Positions 26,859 to 34,338 of a stretch of DNA of 64,000 nucleotides are shown in pieces; the stretch's first letter is position 1; the number at the start of each line of letters is the position of its first letter. Made by a program: the position numbers and the translations under genes. The stretch is taken from positions 682,001 through 746,000 of the forward strand of contig JNJD01000006.1 in the NCBI GenBank assembly GCA_000702685.1, written 5' to 3'. The stretch is from Lachnospiraceae bacterium AC2028. GTDB taxonomy: Bacteria > Bacillota > Clostridia > Lachnospirales > Lachnospiraceae. The notes under the pieces were generated by a model, which searched no databases, was not told the origin of the DNA, and worked only from the letters and a program-made list of their open reading frames with translations.

Positions 26859-27281
26859 ATGAAAGGCATAAAAGAAATGCTGCTGGATGAAAGTCCAAAG
26901 AATGTAAAAAAACTTGAAAAAATGCTTGAAAAGGCCCCGGGATCCGCTGCCTATCTGGAAGCTGCAAAGGCAGAAGCAAGCGGCTCCGGAGCAATGGAAT
27001 TCCCTAATCTCAACATGATGGTGACAGATTCGTTCTTATGCTATCACAGTGTAGGTATCGGGGCACAATTCCTGATACTTCCCTTATCTTCCATTGTTAA
27101 TCTTTACAGGTCTAATAAAGTAGGAAACGAATATGACTACAGTAATTTCCGTTTGGCTGTGGAGACCGCAAACGGCACCAGCTATCTTATGCCCTATCCC
27201 CGCACAGGAAAAGGAATGGAAATTTATAACGATTTAATTGTCGCTGTAAAAGGTAAAAAGGCAGCAAACGGAGGAAACTAA
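26859..27281 (+). CDS. Hypothetical cytoplasmic protein
   Basis: 140 residues. Helical N-terminus (KNVKKLEKMLEKAPG), then a beta-rich part that could be a PH-like fold (FLILPLSSIVNLYRSN, FRLAVETANGTSYLMPYP). TATAAT near 26801 and GGAGGAAGAGC before the ATG support expression. One base separates its stop from the zinc-ribbon gene's ATG (27283), so the two form an operon. No function recognised. Confidence 0.75.
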   Translation: MKGIKEMLLDESPKNVKKLEKMLEKAPGSAAYLEAAKAEASGSGAMEFPNLNMMVTDSFLCYHSVGIGAQFLILPLSSIVNLYRSNKVGNEYDYSNFRLAVETANGTSYLMPYPRTGKGMEIYNDLIVAVKGKKAANGGN

Positions 27282-27282
27282 A

Positions 27283-27537
27283 ATGGTCATATATTACGGA
27301 ATCAAAAGGAAATTAAAGATGGTCAGCGATCTGGGACAGATGACATGCACTAACTGCGGTCACAATGTCAGAGCAGCTCTCGCAAAAGAAGGCGGATATG
27401 TCCACATATTCTTCATTCCCGTATTTCCCGTTCTTACAGGCTATAAAATGGTCTACTGCCCCAACTGCGGAATAATGAGAAAGCTTTCAGGAGAAGAATT
27501 CAAGCAAATGAAGCAGAATAATCCTGCGATCAAATAA
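27283..27537 (+). CDS. Zinc-ribbon protein
   Basis: 84 residues with two CxxC knuckles: CTNCG (about 23-27) and CPNCG (about 60-64), separated by a hydrophobic hairpin (IFFIPVFPVLTGYK). Reads as a small zinc ribbon that may sit against the membrane. Second gene of an operon with the hypothetical protein. Confidence 0.8.
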   Translation: MVIYYGIKRKLKMVSDLGQMTCTNCGHNVRAALAKEGGYVHIFFIPVFPVLTGYKMVYCPNCGIMRKLSGEEFKQMKQNNPAIK

Positions 27538-27544
27538 TCTTCAA

Positions 27545-27573
27545 GTGAACGGGGGGACGGTTCCTCCGTTCAC
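27545..27573 (+). repeat. REP-like repeat, full copy
   Basis: 29 bp; its right arm supplies the TGA stop codon (27572-27570) of the minus-strand coiled-coil HTH gene and its left end lies 7 bp after the zinc-ribbon stop. Confidence 0.92.
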
Positions 27574-27851
27574 TTTTTTCTGTCCTTTTCCCCATTGAGT
27601 TCTTTAAAATATGCCAAATATCTATAGGCAGTTCTTCTGCTGATATCACTTTCGGCCACAATTTCCGCGATGGTTTTCCCATCCTCATACATAAGGGCAA
27701 ATTCATTAAAAGAAGCCATCCATTTCTCGTCATGCTTCTTCCGGCCGCCCATGGATCCGAGAAGTCTTTCATTCTCAGCCTTAAGTTCGGCGACTTCTTT
27801 TTCCAGTTCCTTTATTCGTTTTTGTGCTTCTTCAAGCGATTTAATTGCCAT
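27570..27851 (-). CDS. Coiled-coil plus HTH protein downstream of HicAB
   Basis: 93 residues. Residues 3-33 form a coiled coil (EEAQKRIKELEKEVAELKAE). Residues about 45-85 form a HTH of the resolvase/MobC kind (YEDGKTIAEIVAESDISRRT). AGGAAGAT before the ATG; 7 bp downstream of hicB, so cotranscribed. It may be a DNA-binding accessory of the toxin-antitoxin operon. Its stop codon lies within a REP-like repeat, so its C-terminus may have been set by the repeat. Confidence 0.7.
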   Translation of the reverse strand: MAIKSLEEAQKRIKELEKEVAELKAENERLLGSMGGRKKHDEKWMASFNEFALMYEDGKTIAEIVAESDISRRTAYRYLAYFKELNGEKDRKK

Positions 27852-27858
27852 AATCTTC

Positions 27859-28266
27859 CTACACCAATCTATCCATCAGTGCTTCCTGAAGAACCCTTGA
27901 GACATTGATATGTTCTTCATTTGCTCTTTTGTTAAGCCAATTTGGAAGACTGACATTTCTGCGAACCGGTTTATTATCAAATTTTTTACGGTACTCTTCC
28001 ACATCCACATCAACGATCGAAACGATGGATTCTCCCGCACCATAGAACTCGCCTTTTGTAATGTCTATATCAGAGATTGAACTTGCTTTGGGATATTCTT
28101 TTTCCGTTTTCAGATAAAGAGAACTGCCGATATAATCCCTGGCCATACGGATAGCGTCGGCTATGCCATACCCTTCGGTTGCTCCGTCAAAATCGGGAAT
28201 ATAAACCAGATATGTATCTTTTTTATCACCTGTTTTTGTGAATATGACCGGATAAGCCATTATCAT
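27859..28266 (-). CDS. hicB: HicB-family antitoxin
   Basis: 135 residues. N-terminal partial RNase-H-like HicB fold (YPVIFTKTG, YLVYIPDFDGATEGYG, EAIRMARDYI-like helix) and a C-terminal ribbon-helix-helix-like part (RRNVSLPNWLNKRANEEHIN) for DNA binding. Neutralises HicA and represses the operon. ATG at 28266 has GAGG 7 nt upstream. Directly follows hicA. Confidence 0.9.
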   Translation of the reverse strand: MIMAYPVIFTKTGDKKDTYLVYIPDFDGATEGYGIADAIRMARDYIGSSLYLKTEKEYPKASSISDIDITKGEFYGAGESIVSIVDVDVEEYRKKFDNKPVRRNVSLPNWLNKRANEEHINVSRVLQEALMDRLV

Positions 28267-28286
28267 ATTTTTACCTCGCGGAACAG

Positions 28287-28457
28287 CTACAGATTCCATT
28301 TCCTGATTATGTGTTTTGCCAGTAATTCATTTATCTCTTTATGCCTGGGGACTGATTCAATATCGTTTCCACGTCTGTAAACATCGTGGTCGCCACCATG
28401 TCTTTCTAATATGAATCCGGCTTTACGAAGCATTTTTATAAGATCTCTGTATTTCAA
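28287..28457 (-). CDS. hicA: HicA-family toxin (TTG start)
   Basis: 56 residues beginning at TTG 28457 with GGAGAGA 4-5 nt upstream, ending at TAG 28289-28287. Sequence features: LIKMLRKAGF, then ERHGGDHDVYRRG with the catalytic His of the double-stranded-RNA-binding-like HicA fold, then SVPRHKEINELL. HicA cleaves mRNA. Easily missed because it is short and lacks an ATG in the right frame. The first gene of the hicA-hicB-HTH operon. Confidence 0.88.
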   Translation of the reverse strand: MKYRDLIKMLRKAGFILERHGGDHDVYRRGNDIESVPRHKEINELLAKHIIRKWNL

Positions 28458-28473
28458 ATACTCTCTCCATAAA

Positions 28474-28494
28474 TATACACAATAATTGTGTATA
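28474..28494 (-). promoter_or_regulatory. Operator palindrome and promoter of the hicA operon
   Basis: TATACACAAT-A-ATTGTGTATA is a perfect 10-bp inverted repeat. On the minus strand TTGACT, 18 nt, TATATT form a promoter that surrounds it. Probable HicB binding site. Confidence 0.75.
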
Positions 28495-28502
28495 AAGTCA
28501 AG

Positions 28503-28531
28503 GTGAACGGAGGAACCGTCCCCTCGTTCAC
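28503..28531 (-). repeat. REP-like repeat, full copy at the transposase stop codon
   Basis: 29 bp. The transposase TGA (28530-28528) is the TGA of the GTGAAC arm. Confidence 0.93.
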
Positions 28532-29289
28532 CCTTTTGTCACGATCTTATGAACCATCGTCTTTGATCTTCCGGTCAATCTGGCAATCTGTGATAAAGAT
28601 AATCCGTTTTTATGCAATTGCAATACATAGGACTCCTGCTTTTCTTTAGGTGAGTTCTGATAATCAGCAACCGTCCCGCATCCCGTGATCTGAAACATCT
28701 TTCTTTTCATCTCTTCATCACTCATTCTCGTTCTGACAGCAGAAATATCTAAAGCCGAATCTTCGTTGCTTTCATTTAAAAACTCAATCAGTTTTTCTTT
28801 TTCGCCTGCGATTTCGATTGCGAGTGCAACATCCGTGATATGATCGGCTCGACCGGCATAAGCACCGTAACTGCTCCATATATAATTTCCGGGCTGTGTT
28901 TCAATACCGGCTTTCATCGGATTCTGGATAATGTACCGAAGAACAGTCAGGAAGTACTTATCATTCTCAACCGTCTCACTTTTATACCTGTCCTGAAAAA
29001 GATGACCTACGCGCCCATACTTGTCATTAAAAAACTGTACATATCTGCAACCGATACGTTTCAAAATCACATCTATATCCTCAGTCACAATCCCGATAAG
29101 GATATGTACGTGATTGGACATAAGACAATATGCATAGATATGACATTCAGATACTTTGATGCAATCACGAAGGATAAACAGAAATTTCTTTTTATCTTCA
29201 TCCTCTTCGAATAAATCCTGTCTGTTAATCCCACGCAGCATTACGTGATAAATATTGGTCGAACTCTTTTTTCTGGCACATCTGGGCAT
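28528..29289 (-). CDS. REP-associated tyrosine transposase (RAYT, Y1/HUH)
   Basis: 253 residues. IS200-like Y1 domain: YHVMLRGINRQDLF at the N-terminus, the metal-binding HUH motif in MSNHVHILIG (HVH at about 60-62), and a catalytic Tyr in VLRYIIQNPMKAG (about 119). The C-terminus has a small HTH (LSLSQIARLTGRSKTMVHK). Single-copy housekeeping-like RAYTs are known to mobilise or maintain REP hairpins. About 15 related hairpins cluster within 15 kb of this gene. AGGAGG lies before the ATG. The stop codon is inside a repeat copy. Confidence 0.92.
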   Translation of the reverse strand: MPRCARKKSSTNIYHVMLRGINRQDLFEEDEDKKKFLFILRDCIKVSECHIYAYCLMSNHVHILIGIVTEDIDVILKRIGCRYVQFFNDKYGRVGHLFQDRYKSETVENDKYFLTVLRYIIQNPMKAGIETQPGNYIWSSYGAYAGRADHITDVALAIEIAGEKEKLIEFLNESNEDSALDISAVRTRMSDEEMKRKMFQITGCGTVADYQNSPKEKQESYVLQLHKNGLSLSQIARLTGRSKTMVHKIVTKG

Positions 29290-29656
29290 TCACCTGCCTC
29301 CTGATAATATGCGTGAGATGAATGCACATATGGGAATCGATTATCCGACTCGATAGCCGGTCAGTTCAATGCATATCTTTTCTGAGATTATTATTCCAAT
29401 ATTCAGTATTCATCTCCCTGTCGTTATGGAATGTACGATGTAATAAGAAAGCGTTGTGTCATTTCGATTATTGACACAATATATCATACTGTGCCATAGT
29501 GTCAATAGTTTTTTGACACAATATAAAAATCAGGATGTCCGCTAATTGAATATCCTGAAATATGTATATTTGCCGGGTGAAATGAGGAACCGTCCCCTCG
29601 TTCACACACCTAATGGTAACTATTGACTGTATAATGATTTGATAATTATAATGTAT
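29290..29656. promoter_or_regulatory. Transposase upstream region with TGACACAAT motifs
   Basis: No supportable gene. TTGTGTCA (29454-29461) and TGACACAA (29472-29479) form a perfect inverted repeat with 10-bp spacer, and another TGACACAAT lies at 29514-29522. On the minus strand TTGACA near 29508, 16 nt, TATATT is a possible promoter for the transposase. A 15-codon frame with AGGGAGATG (about 29370-29415) could be a leader peptide but cannot be supported further. A REP-like copy is at 29577-29605. On the plus strand TTGACT (29623-29628), 18 nt, TATAAT (29647-29652) serve brnT. Confidence 0.5.
29577..29605 (-). repeat. REP-like repeat, full copy
   Basis: 29 bp with left arm GTGAAA, right arm GTTCAC. 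Lies between the divergent transposase and brnT promoters. Confidence 0.85.
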
Positions 29657-29944
29657 ATGGATAATATATCTTTTGAATGGGATGACCATAAAAATCAAAT
29701 AAACATTAAAAAGCACCAAATATCATTCGCAGAAGCAATGTCAGTCTTCTACGATGACTATGCCATTGTTTTTGATGATCCGGATCACTCTATCGAAGAG
29801 GACAGATTTCTTATCATAGGGAAAACGATCAAAGAAAAAACATGTATTGTGAGCTATTGCATAAGAAAAAGAGATGTAATCCGGATTATTTCCGCCAGAA
29901 AAGCCACCAAAAGAGAAAGAGAATACTATGAAGAAAACCGATGA
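29657..29944 (+). CDS. brnT: BrnT-family toxin
   Basis: 95 residues from ATG 29657. ISFEWDDHKNQINIKKHQISFAEAM (given as FEWDDHKNQINIKKHQ then ISFAEAM) and RIISARKATKRERE YYEE are the BrnT ribonuclease signatures (RelE-like fold). Overlaps brnA by 17 bp. The -10 TATAAT at 29647-29652 puts the transcript start at or just after the ATG, so the message may be leaderless; upstream ATG 29651 or TTG 29639 are alternatives. Confidence 0.9.
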   Translation: MDNISFEWDDHKNQINIKKHQISFAEAMSVFYDDYAIVFDDPDHSIEEDRFLIIGKTIKEKTCIVSYCIRKRDVIRIISARKATKREREYYEENR

Positions 29945-30161
29945 GATGAAAAAAGAATACAATATAGCCGAATTAAATCCGAAGAAAAATCCCTATGCAA
30001 AAAAATTGAAAAAACAGATATCTATCAACATAAACAATTATGTGATCGATTATTTCAAAGAGCAATCTGCCGAAACAGGAATTCCATACCAGACACTTAT
30101 CAATCTGTACCTTACAGATTGTGCTGACAATAAAAGAAAACTATCTTTCACTTGGAAGTGA
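29928..30161 (+). CDS. brnA: BrnA-family antitoxin
   Basis: 77 residues. C-terminal ribbon-helix-helix segment (KQISININNYVIDYFKEQSA, then ETGIPYQTLINLYLTDC) typical of BrnA/CopG-type antitoxins that bind BrnT and repress the operon. Starts inside brnT, so translation is coupled. Confidence 0.88.
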   Translation: MKKTDEMKKEYNIAELNPKKNPYAKKLKKQISININNYVIDYFKEQSAETGIPYQTLINLYLTDCADNKRKLSFTWK

Positions 30162-30183
30162 GTGAATGAATTATATACACAAG

Positions 30184-30219
30184 AAACTCCCGTGAATTCT
30201 CAAGTTCCACGGGAGTTTT
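30184..30219. terminator. Terminator after brnA
   Basis: AAACTCCCGTG, loop, CACGGGAGTTT, then TAGTTT. Confidence 0.8.
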
Positions 30220-30230
30220 AGTTTACTTGG

Positions 30231-30259
30231 GTGAACGGAGGAACCGTCCCCTCGTTCTT
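30231..30259 (-). repeat. REP-like repeat, one arm degenerate
   Basis: Starts GTGAACGGAGGAACCGTCCC; right arm ends GTTCTT instead of GTTCAC. Immediately beyond the brnA terminator. Confidence 0.88.
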
Positions 30260-30313
30260 TCTCATTTTATAAAGAAAAAATACAAATCACAATATATGTA
30301 ATTTGTATTTATA

Positions 30314-31270
30314 TTATTTTGAGCCGTAAGTTTTATCTCTTTGGATAGTATATGTTGTAGTTGATATTACTGCGCCAGAGTCGTTAAATTGGGTAATAGC
30401 AATATCTCCATCGACATATTGAAGTACATCATCAGCACAACTAGCATCAACCAAACCTAACGCATCATATTGAGAAACAAAGTCAGCATCATATCTTGCG
30501 CATATTTCTTCTTTAGTCATGCCCGTAGCAGTAACGCATTCTTGCATCCATTGATTAAACTTATCGTCACCATAATAAAGTCTTATAAACGCTAACGATA
30601 AATTGCCATTAGTTTGTTTTATAGAATCTTTAAGAATAACTGTACAAGCGATACAGCAATGTGGCGTAACCATGCCGTCATTAGTGTAAGACAAATCCCA
30701 TAAAGGTACATATGACTCATCATTTTGATATTGTGTTGGATCATCCGTTATAACATAATTATGATTAAAACCATCACAGTCAGTCATATTAATAACTACA
30801 TTTTTATACAAGTCATAATCAAATAATCTGCCATCCGGCGAATTCAACCCGTTTGTCATGACGGCATTAACTAAATTAGGAGATACGCCAAGCATTTCAC
30901 TCCATAAGTCATTATAACATCTATCAATAGTTTGTTGAATTTCTGGAGCATTTGAATTATCAGGGCAATCCACATGCAATGTATAACTATTTTCTCCTGT
31001 TTGTACAAATGTAGCGTCAGCAAATTCATCTGCTTCTGGTTCTACTGTTGTATTATCACTTACATCAGCAGTTGGTTCTACTACAGGTACATCTACTACT
31101 GGATCATCAATAGTAGTTTCAATTGTTTGAGTTGGTTGTTGTTCTACTGTAGTATCAACAACAGTTTTACCACATCCCATTAAAGTGAATAGTAATCCGC
31201 AAAAAACTACAGTACCACCAACTTTTACTTTTATTTCTCTTTTCATTTTTTCAATATCTATGTTATTCAT
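30314..31270 (-). CDS. Low-GC lipoprotein, unknown
   Basis: 318 residues from the ATG at 31270 (GAGGTG 6 nt upstream). Signal sequence ending in LLFTLMGC (lipobox Cys about 33), then a Thr/Val/Pro-rich linker (about 40-85) and a C-terminal domain with several cysteines (VTPHCCIACTVIL). Base composition is clearly more A+T-rich than the lipoprotein genes at 33-36 kb, which suggests separate acquisition. Flanked by REP-like copies on both sides. No homologous function recognised. Confidence 0.75.
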   Translation of the reverse strand: MNNIDIEKMKREIKVKVGGTVVFCGLLFTLMGCGKTVVDTTVEQQPTQTIETTIDDPVVDVPVVEPTADVSDNTTVEPEADEFADATFVQTGENSYTLHVDCPDNSNAPEIQQTIDRCYNDLWSEMLGVSPNLVNAVMTNGLNSPDGRLFDYDLYKNVVINMTDCDGFNHNYVITDDPTQYQNDESYVPLWDLSYTNDGMVTPHCCIACTVILKDSIKQTNGNLSLAFIRLYYGDDKFNQWMQECVTATGMTKEEICARYDADFVSQYDALGLVDASCADDVLQYVDGDIAITQFNDSGAVISTTTYTIQRDKTYGSK

Positions 31271-31284
31271 TAAAAACACCTCTA

Positions 31285-31313
31285 GTTAACCAGGGGACGG
31301 TTCCTCCGTTCAC
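31285..31313 (+). repeat. REP-like repeat, full copy
   Basis: 29 bp with left arm GTTAAC; upstream of the low-GC lipoprotein start. Confidence 0.88.
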
Positions 31314-31329
31314 CCTTCACAACAAAAAA

Positions 31330-31353
31330 GCACTGCAGAATACTCTGCAATGC
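31330..31353 (-). terminator. Terminator, minus strand
   Basis: GCATTGCAGA, ATAC-type loop, TCTGCAGTGC, then TTTTTTG on the minus strand; the only candidate for the nuclease-helicase transcript. Confidence 0.65.
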
Positions 31354-31420
31354 CAATCAACATAAATAATTTAACAAAAATAAAGCCCTGCTAACAGAAC
31401 CCGAATCTACGCCTGCCTGC

Positions 31421-31440
31421 TGTCTGTCTGTCTGTCTGTC
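31421..31440. repeat. (TGTC)5 tetranucleotide tract
   Basis: Five perfect TGTC units followed by TATCTGTC. Non-coding; about 150 bp upstream of the low-GC lipoprotein gene. Confidence 0.85.
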
Positions 31441-31560
31441 TATCTGTCAAAACGGTCTCTCCTCGGGTTTCTTTTGTCAACTGCATATTTGAATTATATC
31501 TCATCCTCACATTTTTTTCGAGAATTAAGTGAACTCAGCTGACGATGGGTGAACAGATGG

Positions 31561-31589
31561 GTGAACGGAGGAACCGTCCCCCTGTTCAT
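31561..31589 (-). repeat. REP-like repeat, full copy
   Basis: Begins GTGAACGGAGGAACCGTCCC and ends CCTGTTCAT; merges by 2 bp into the sister repeat. Confidence 0.92.
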
Positions 31590-31619
31590 GAGTCACAGGG
31601 GACTGTCCCCGTGACTCAT
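31588..31619. repeat. Sister repeat with GAGTCAC/GTGACTC ends
   Basis: ATGAGTCAC-A-GGGGAC-T-GTCCCC-GTGACTCAT, an almost perfect 16-bp stem. Juxtaposed to a GTGAAC-type copy. Confidence 0.88.
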
Positions 31620-31630
31620 TTCATTTCAAC

Positions 31631-31649
31631 AAACCGTCCCCCTGTTCAC
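31631..31649 (-). repeat. REP-like repeat, half copy
   Basis: AAACCGTCCCCCTGTTCAC; starts 2 bp after the nuclease-helicase stop codon on the minus strand. Confidence 0.8.
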
Positions 31650-31651
31650 TG

Positions 31652-33145
31652 TCATTTCTGCAGGATATGGTATATCTGCTCCATGAGTTTCATGTTGCCC
31701 ATGATGACGAGTGCGATGTTCTTCTTGGCGCGGCTGAGTCCGTGGAAGAGATTCATTATCCTCGAGGTTTCTCCGCCAGCTTCCGATTCGGTGTTTCTCA
31801 GGAATCTCTTTTCATCATAGTAAAAAGAATCATCAAGGAGCATCACCACCTTGTCGAATTCCTTGCCGGTAACGGATGCGGATTCGATGCGTGTGAGTGC
31901 TTCGCCGGGGAAGCTTTCCATCGCGCTGATATCGATACCGAGCCCGCTGTCCCAGATGAACATATATCCTTCTTTTTCATAGAACCTTATCAGGTTCATC
32001 GCTTCCTGCGTATCGACGCCGTATGCAACGGACACATTCGGATACTCCCTCTTGTACATCTTGGATGCGGAAAGGAATGTCCTTAAAAATGTCGAGAGTT
32101 CATTGTTCATCCTGATCTTGTTGGTCAGCTTGAAGCCCTTGAAATCATCGCGCTTTTCAAAGACCGCAGCACCCATTCCGAGTCTTTCTTTTTCGGATAC
32201 GCAGAGGGCATCGTCATAGGAAATGATGACCGGCGCATTCCACTTCCTGCTGTATGCGCAGACAAGATCGAATGCCTTCTCTCCCATGCCGTGGCCTTCA
32301 TCGATGAATATGGCCGCATATTCCTTCGTCACATCGGGAACAGTGTTCTTGTCGCAGTAATAGAAATCTATCCTCTTAAGGCGCTCGTCGAGCTGCTGAA
32401 GCTCGCTTCTGTGTGAACCGAAATGGAAAAGACAGACCGGATTCTTTCGCGACATGCTCATCGCGATATCGTACAGAAGTATCGTCTTGCCGGTGCCGGG
32501 AAGACCCGTGAAGCCCTGGAGCATGGCACCGGATGATATGTTCTTAAGTATCTGCTTTTTGATGTCGCGCTGCTGGAAGGTGAGAAAATATTCCTGGCGC
32601 AGGAATCTTCCGGGATCCGTGATCGGTGAGATCAGGTATTTATCTTCCTTGAAAAGCTCCTCGATATCGCCCGTGTATATGCCGTCCTGATTGTCCAGGA
32701 GAACGCCCAGCTCCTCAAAGGTACTGTCAACAAGCCTTCCGCTGTTTGAAAGCCTTACGAGCATGTCCCGGCCGCTTATATAGGTATAGTAGTAAACGGG
32801 TTTTCCAAGCGTGGAGAGATAATATCTGTTCTGGATGAGCTGGCTTCGTATCGCTTCGGGAGATACGTTACCGCTCTTGAGTTCTATGTTGACTATCTGG
32901 TCGTCAGCGATGCGCAGGAGATCGAATTCTTTTCCGAGCTTTTGCATCGTGTAAGAATAATAGAAAGTAAGTGAGCAGGCATCGGAACACACAGGCTGCA
33001 GCCTTTCCGAAAAAAGCCTGAGCCCCTCGGTTTCCCATTCGCGGATCTTGATATTCCTTCCGCGCCCGGACATCTGTCGTTCAACCTTCGACATCAGCTC
33101 GGGATCGTTTAACCTTGTGAGTGCATAGATGTTGATGGGTTTCAT
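31652..33145 (-). CDS. PD-(D/E)XK-like domain fused to a superfamily-1 helicase (DUF2075-like)
   Basis: 497 residues. Residues about 60-130 hold EFDLLRIADDQIVNIELKSG, spacing of Asp and ExK as in restriction-type nucleases. From about residue 195 comes a helicase/ATPase: Walker A GLPGTGKT, Walker B AAIFIDEGHG, a motif III-like VIISYDD, and a C-terminal motif VI HGLSRAKKNIALVI. The combination suggests a DNA- or RNA-processing enzyme, possibly defence- or repair-related, in a repeat-rich accessory region. Monocistronic. Nuclease activity is inferred from one motif only. Confidence 0.75.
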   Translation of the reverse strand: MKPINIYALTRLNDPELMSKVERQMSGRGRNIKIREWETEGLRLFSERLQPVCSDACSLTFYYSYTMQKLGKEFDLLRIADDQIVNIELKSGNVSPEAIRSQLIQNRYYLSTLGKPVYYYTYISGRDMLVRLSNSGRLVDSTFEELGVLLDNQDGIYTGDIEELFKEDKYLISPITDPGRFLRQEYFLTFQQRDIKKQILKNISSGAMLQGFTGLPGTGKTILLYDIAMSMSRKNPVCLFHFGSHRSELQQLDERLKRIDFYYCDKNTVPDVTKEYAAIFIDEGHGMGEKAFDLVCAYSRKWNAPVIISYDDALCVSEKERLGMGAAVFEKRDDFKGFKLTNKIRMNNELSTFLRTFLSASKMYKREYPNVSVAYGVDTQEAMNLIRFYEKEGYMFIWDSGLGIDISAMESFPGEALTRIESASVTGKEFDKVVMLLDDSFYYDEKRFLRNTESEAGGETSRIMNLFHGLSRAKKNIALVIMGNMKLMEQIYHILQK

Positions 33146-33200
33146 GATATAAGTATGAAACTAAAAGGCTGAGATTTCAAACTCTTTTACAAAATAAAAT

Positions 33201-33224
33201 GAGGCAGTCCTTTCGGACTGCCTC
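33201..33224 (-). terminator. Terminator of the lipoprotein operon
   Basis: GAGGCAGTCC, loop, GGACTGCCTC, then ATTTTATTTT on the minus strand. Confidence 0.85.
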
Positions 33225-33257
33225 AAGTCCCCCCGAATAAAACCCTTTCGGGATTAT

Positions 33258-33446
33258 TCAGTTCATTCTGACTGCCCAGGCGAAGTAAAGCGTAAGAATT
33301 ATGAACACAGCCGATGCAAATGCAAGCAGAATGCATACGATCATTGCGATCATCTTCGCCATTTTATTTTCTTTTATCTGCGTGGTGACATAAACGATCC
33401 CGAATATGCTGCACAGCAGAATAAGAACGGCTAAGGTCATTACCAT
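33258..33446 (-). CDS. Small two-helix membrane protein
   Basis: 62 residues with hydrophobic helices at about 3-21 and 30-57. AGGAG precedes the ATG, which lies 11 bp after the lipoprotein gene. Last gene of a four-gene operon. Function unknown. Confidence 0.7.
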   Translation of the reverse strand: MVMTLAVLILLCSIFGIVYVTTQIKENKMAKMIAMIVCILLAFASAVFIILTLYFAWAVRMN

Positions 33447-33457
33447 GGATTTATCTC

Positions 33458-34327
33458 CTACTGGTCAAGTCTCTCAAACATTACTTCTCCGTCGATTCCG
33501 TCATCCTCGGTGTTATCGCTTTCCCATCCGAGCATTCCGCCCTCGGTCATATAGAATCTTCCGGTACCGTTATCGTATATGTCCTCGTCTTCATAGCCGC
33601 CGTCTTCATCGTATGTACGGTGATAATAAAGTGCATCGGTATATACGAGTTCATCGCCGCTTCCGCCGTAGGCAGCACCTGTGATGGCCCATACGGATTC
33701 ATCGGAAGCACTGTTAGACCAGTTGACAACGATGGTGTAGCTGTCTTCGGATTCCTTGGATATCTCGATAAGGCATCTTCCGAAATCGGGCTCGGTGTAT
33801 CTTCCGGTGAAATCAACAACGCCCTCTTCGCCGCTGTCATCAACGACATTGGGATTGGGATATGCTGAGAATGCATCATATGCAAAATCCTTAACATCCG
33901 AATCATAGATATAGCTGAATCTGCGGTCTACGGTATTCTCAGCACCTACGACAAACACGATATCGGTATTGTCATCGCCGGTATTATCAATAAATTCGAT
34001 CGAAAGCTTCTCATACTCTTCGTCGGAAAGCTTCTCGGGAAAGTCTATGGTCTTAAAGAGCTCCTGATTTTCCCGGTCATAGTAAAGCTCTGCTCTGTCG
34101 GCGAAAAGACATACACATACATCAGTGTCGGTTCCGTCAAGAGAAAGGGTTCCGTAATCATCGATGGTTCCCCAGGTTCTCCAGTCAGCTCCCTCAAGCT
34201 GCTGGTCATTTGATGAACCTCCGTTACTTCCTCCGTTGTTTACATCAGCCGCACCTCCGCATCCGCAGATGCTGAGAACGCATGCGGCTCCGATCGCAAA
34301 AAGTTTTGTTAAATTCTTTATATTCAT
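33458..34327 (-). CDS. Lipoprotein, acidic, unknown
   Basis: 289 residues from ATG 34327 (GGGAG upstream). Lipobox SICGC (Cys about 23), Gly/Asn/Ser-rich linker, then a secreted acidic domain with repeated beta strands (WAITGAAYGGSGDELVYTDA). C-terminal half (FTGRYTEPDFGRCLIEI ... GRFYMTEGGMLGWESD) has the layout of lipocalin-like calycin domains that test for conserved small folds. Third gene of the operon. Confidence 0.8.
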   Translation of the reverse strand: MNIKNLTKLFAIGAACVLSICGCGGAADVNNGGSNGGSSNDQQLEGADWRTWGTIDDYGTLSLDGTDTDVCVCLFADRAELYYDRENQELFKTIDFPEKLSDEEYEKLSIEFIDNTGDDNTDIVFVVGAENTVDRRFSYIYDSDVKDFAYDAFSAYPNPNVVDDSGEEGVVDFTGRYTEPDFGRCLIEISKESEDSYTIVVNWSNSASDESVWAITGAAYGGSGDELVYTDALYYHRTYDEDGGYEDEDIYDNGTGRFYMTEGGMLGWESDNTEDDGIDGEVMFERLDQ

Positions 34328-34338
34328 AGTATTCTCCC

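Larger units (their letters stand above)
31271..31651. other. Repeat-rich intergenic region
   Basis: No gene seen. It holds a REP-like copy (31285-31313), a minus-strand terminator (31330-31353), a (TGTC)5 tract (31421-31440), another REP-like copy (31561-31589), a sister repeat (31588-31619) and a half copy (31631-31649). Confidence 0.7.
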
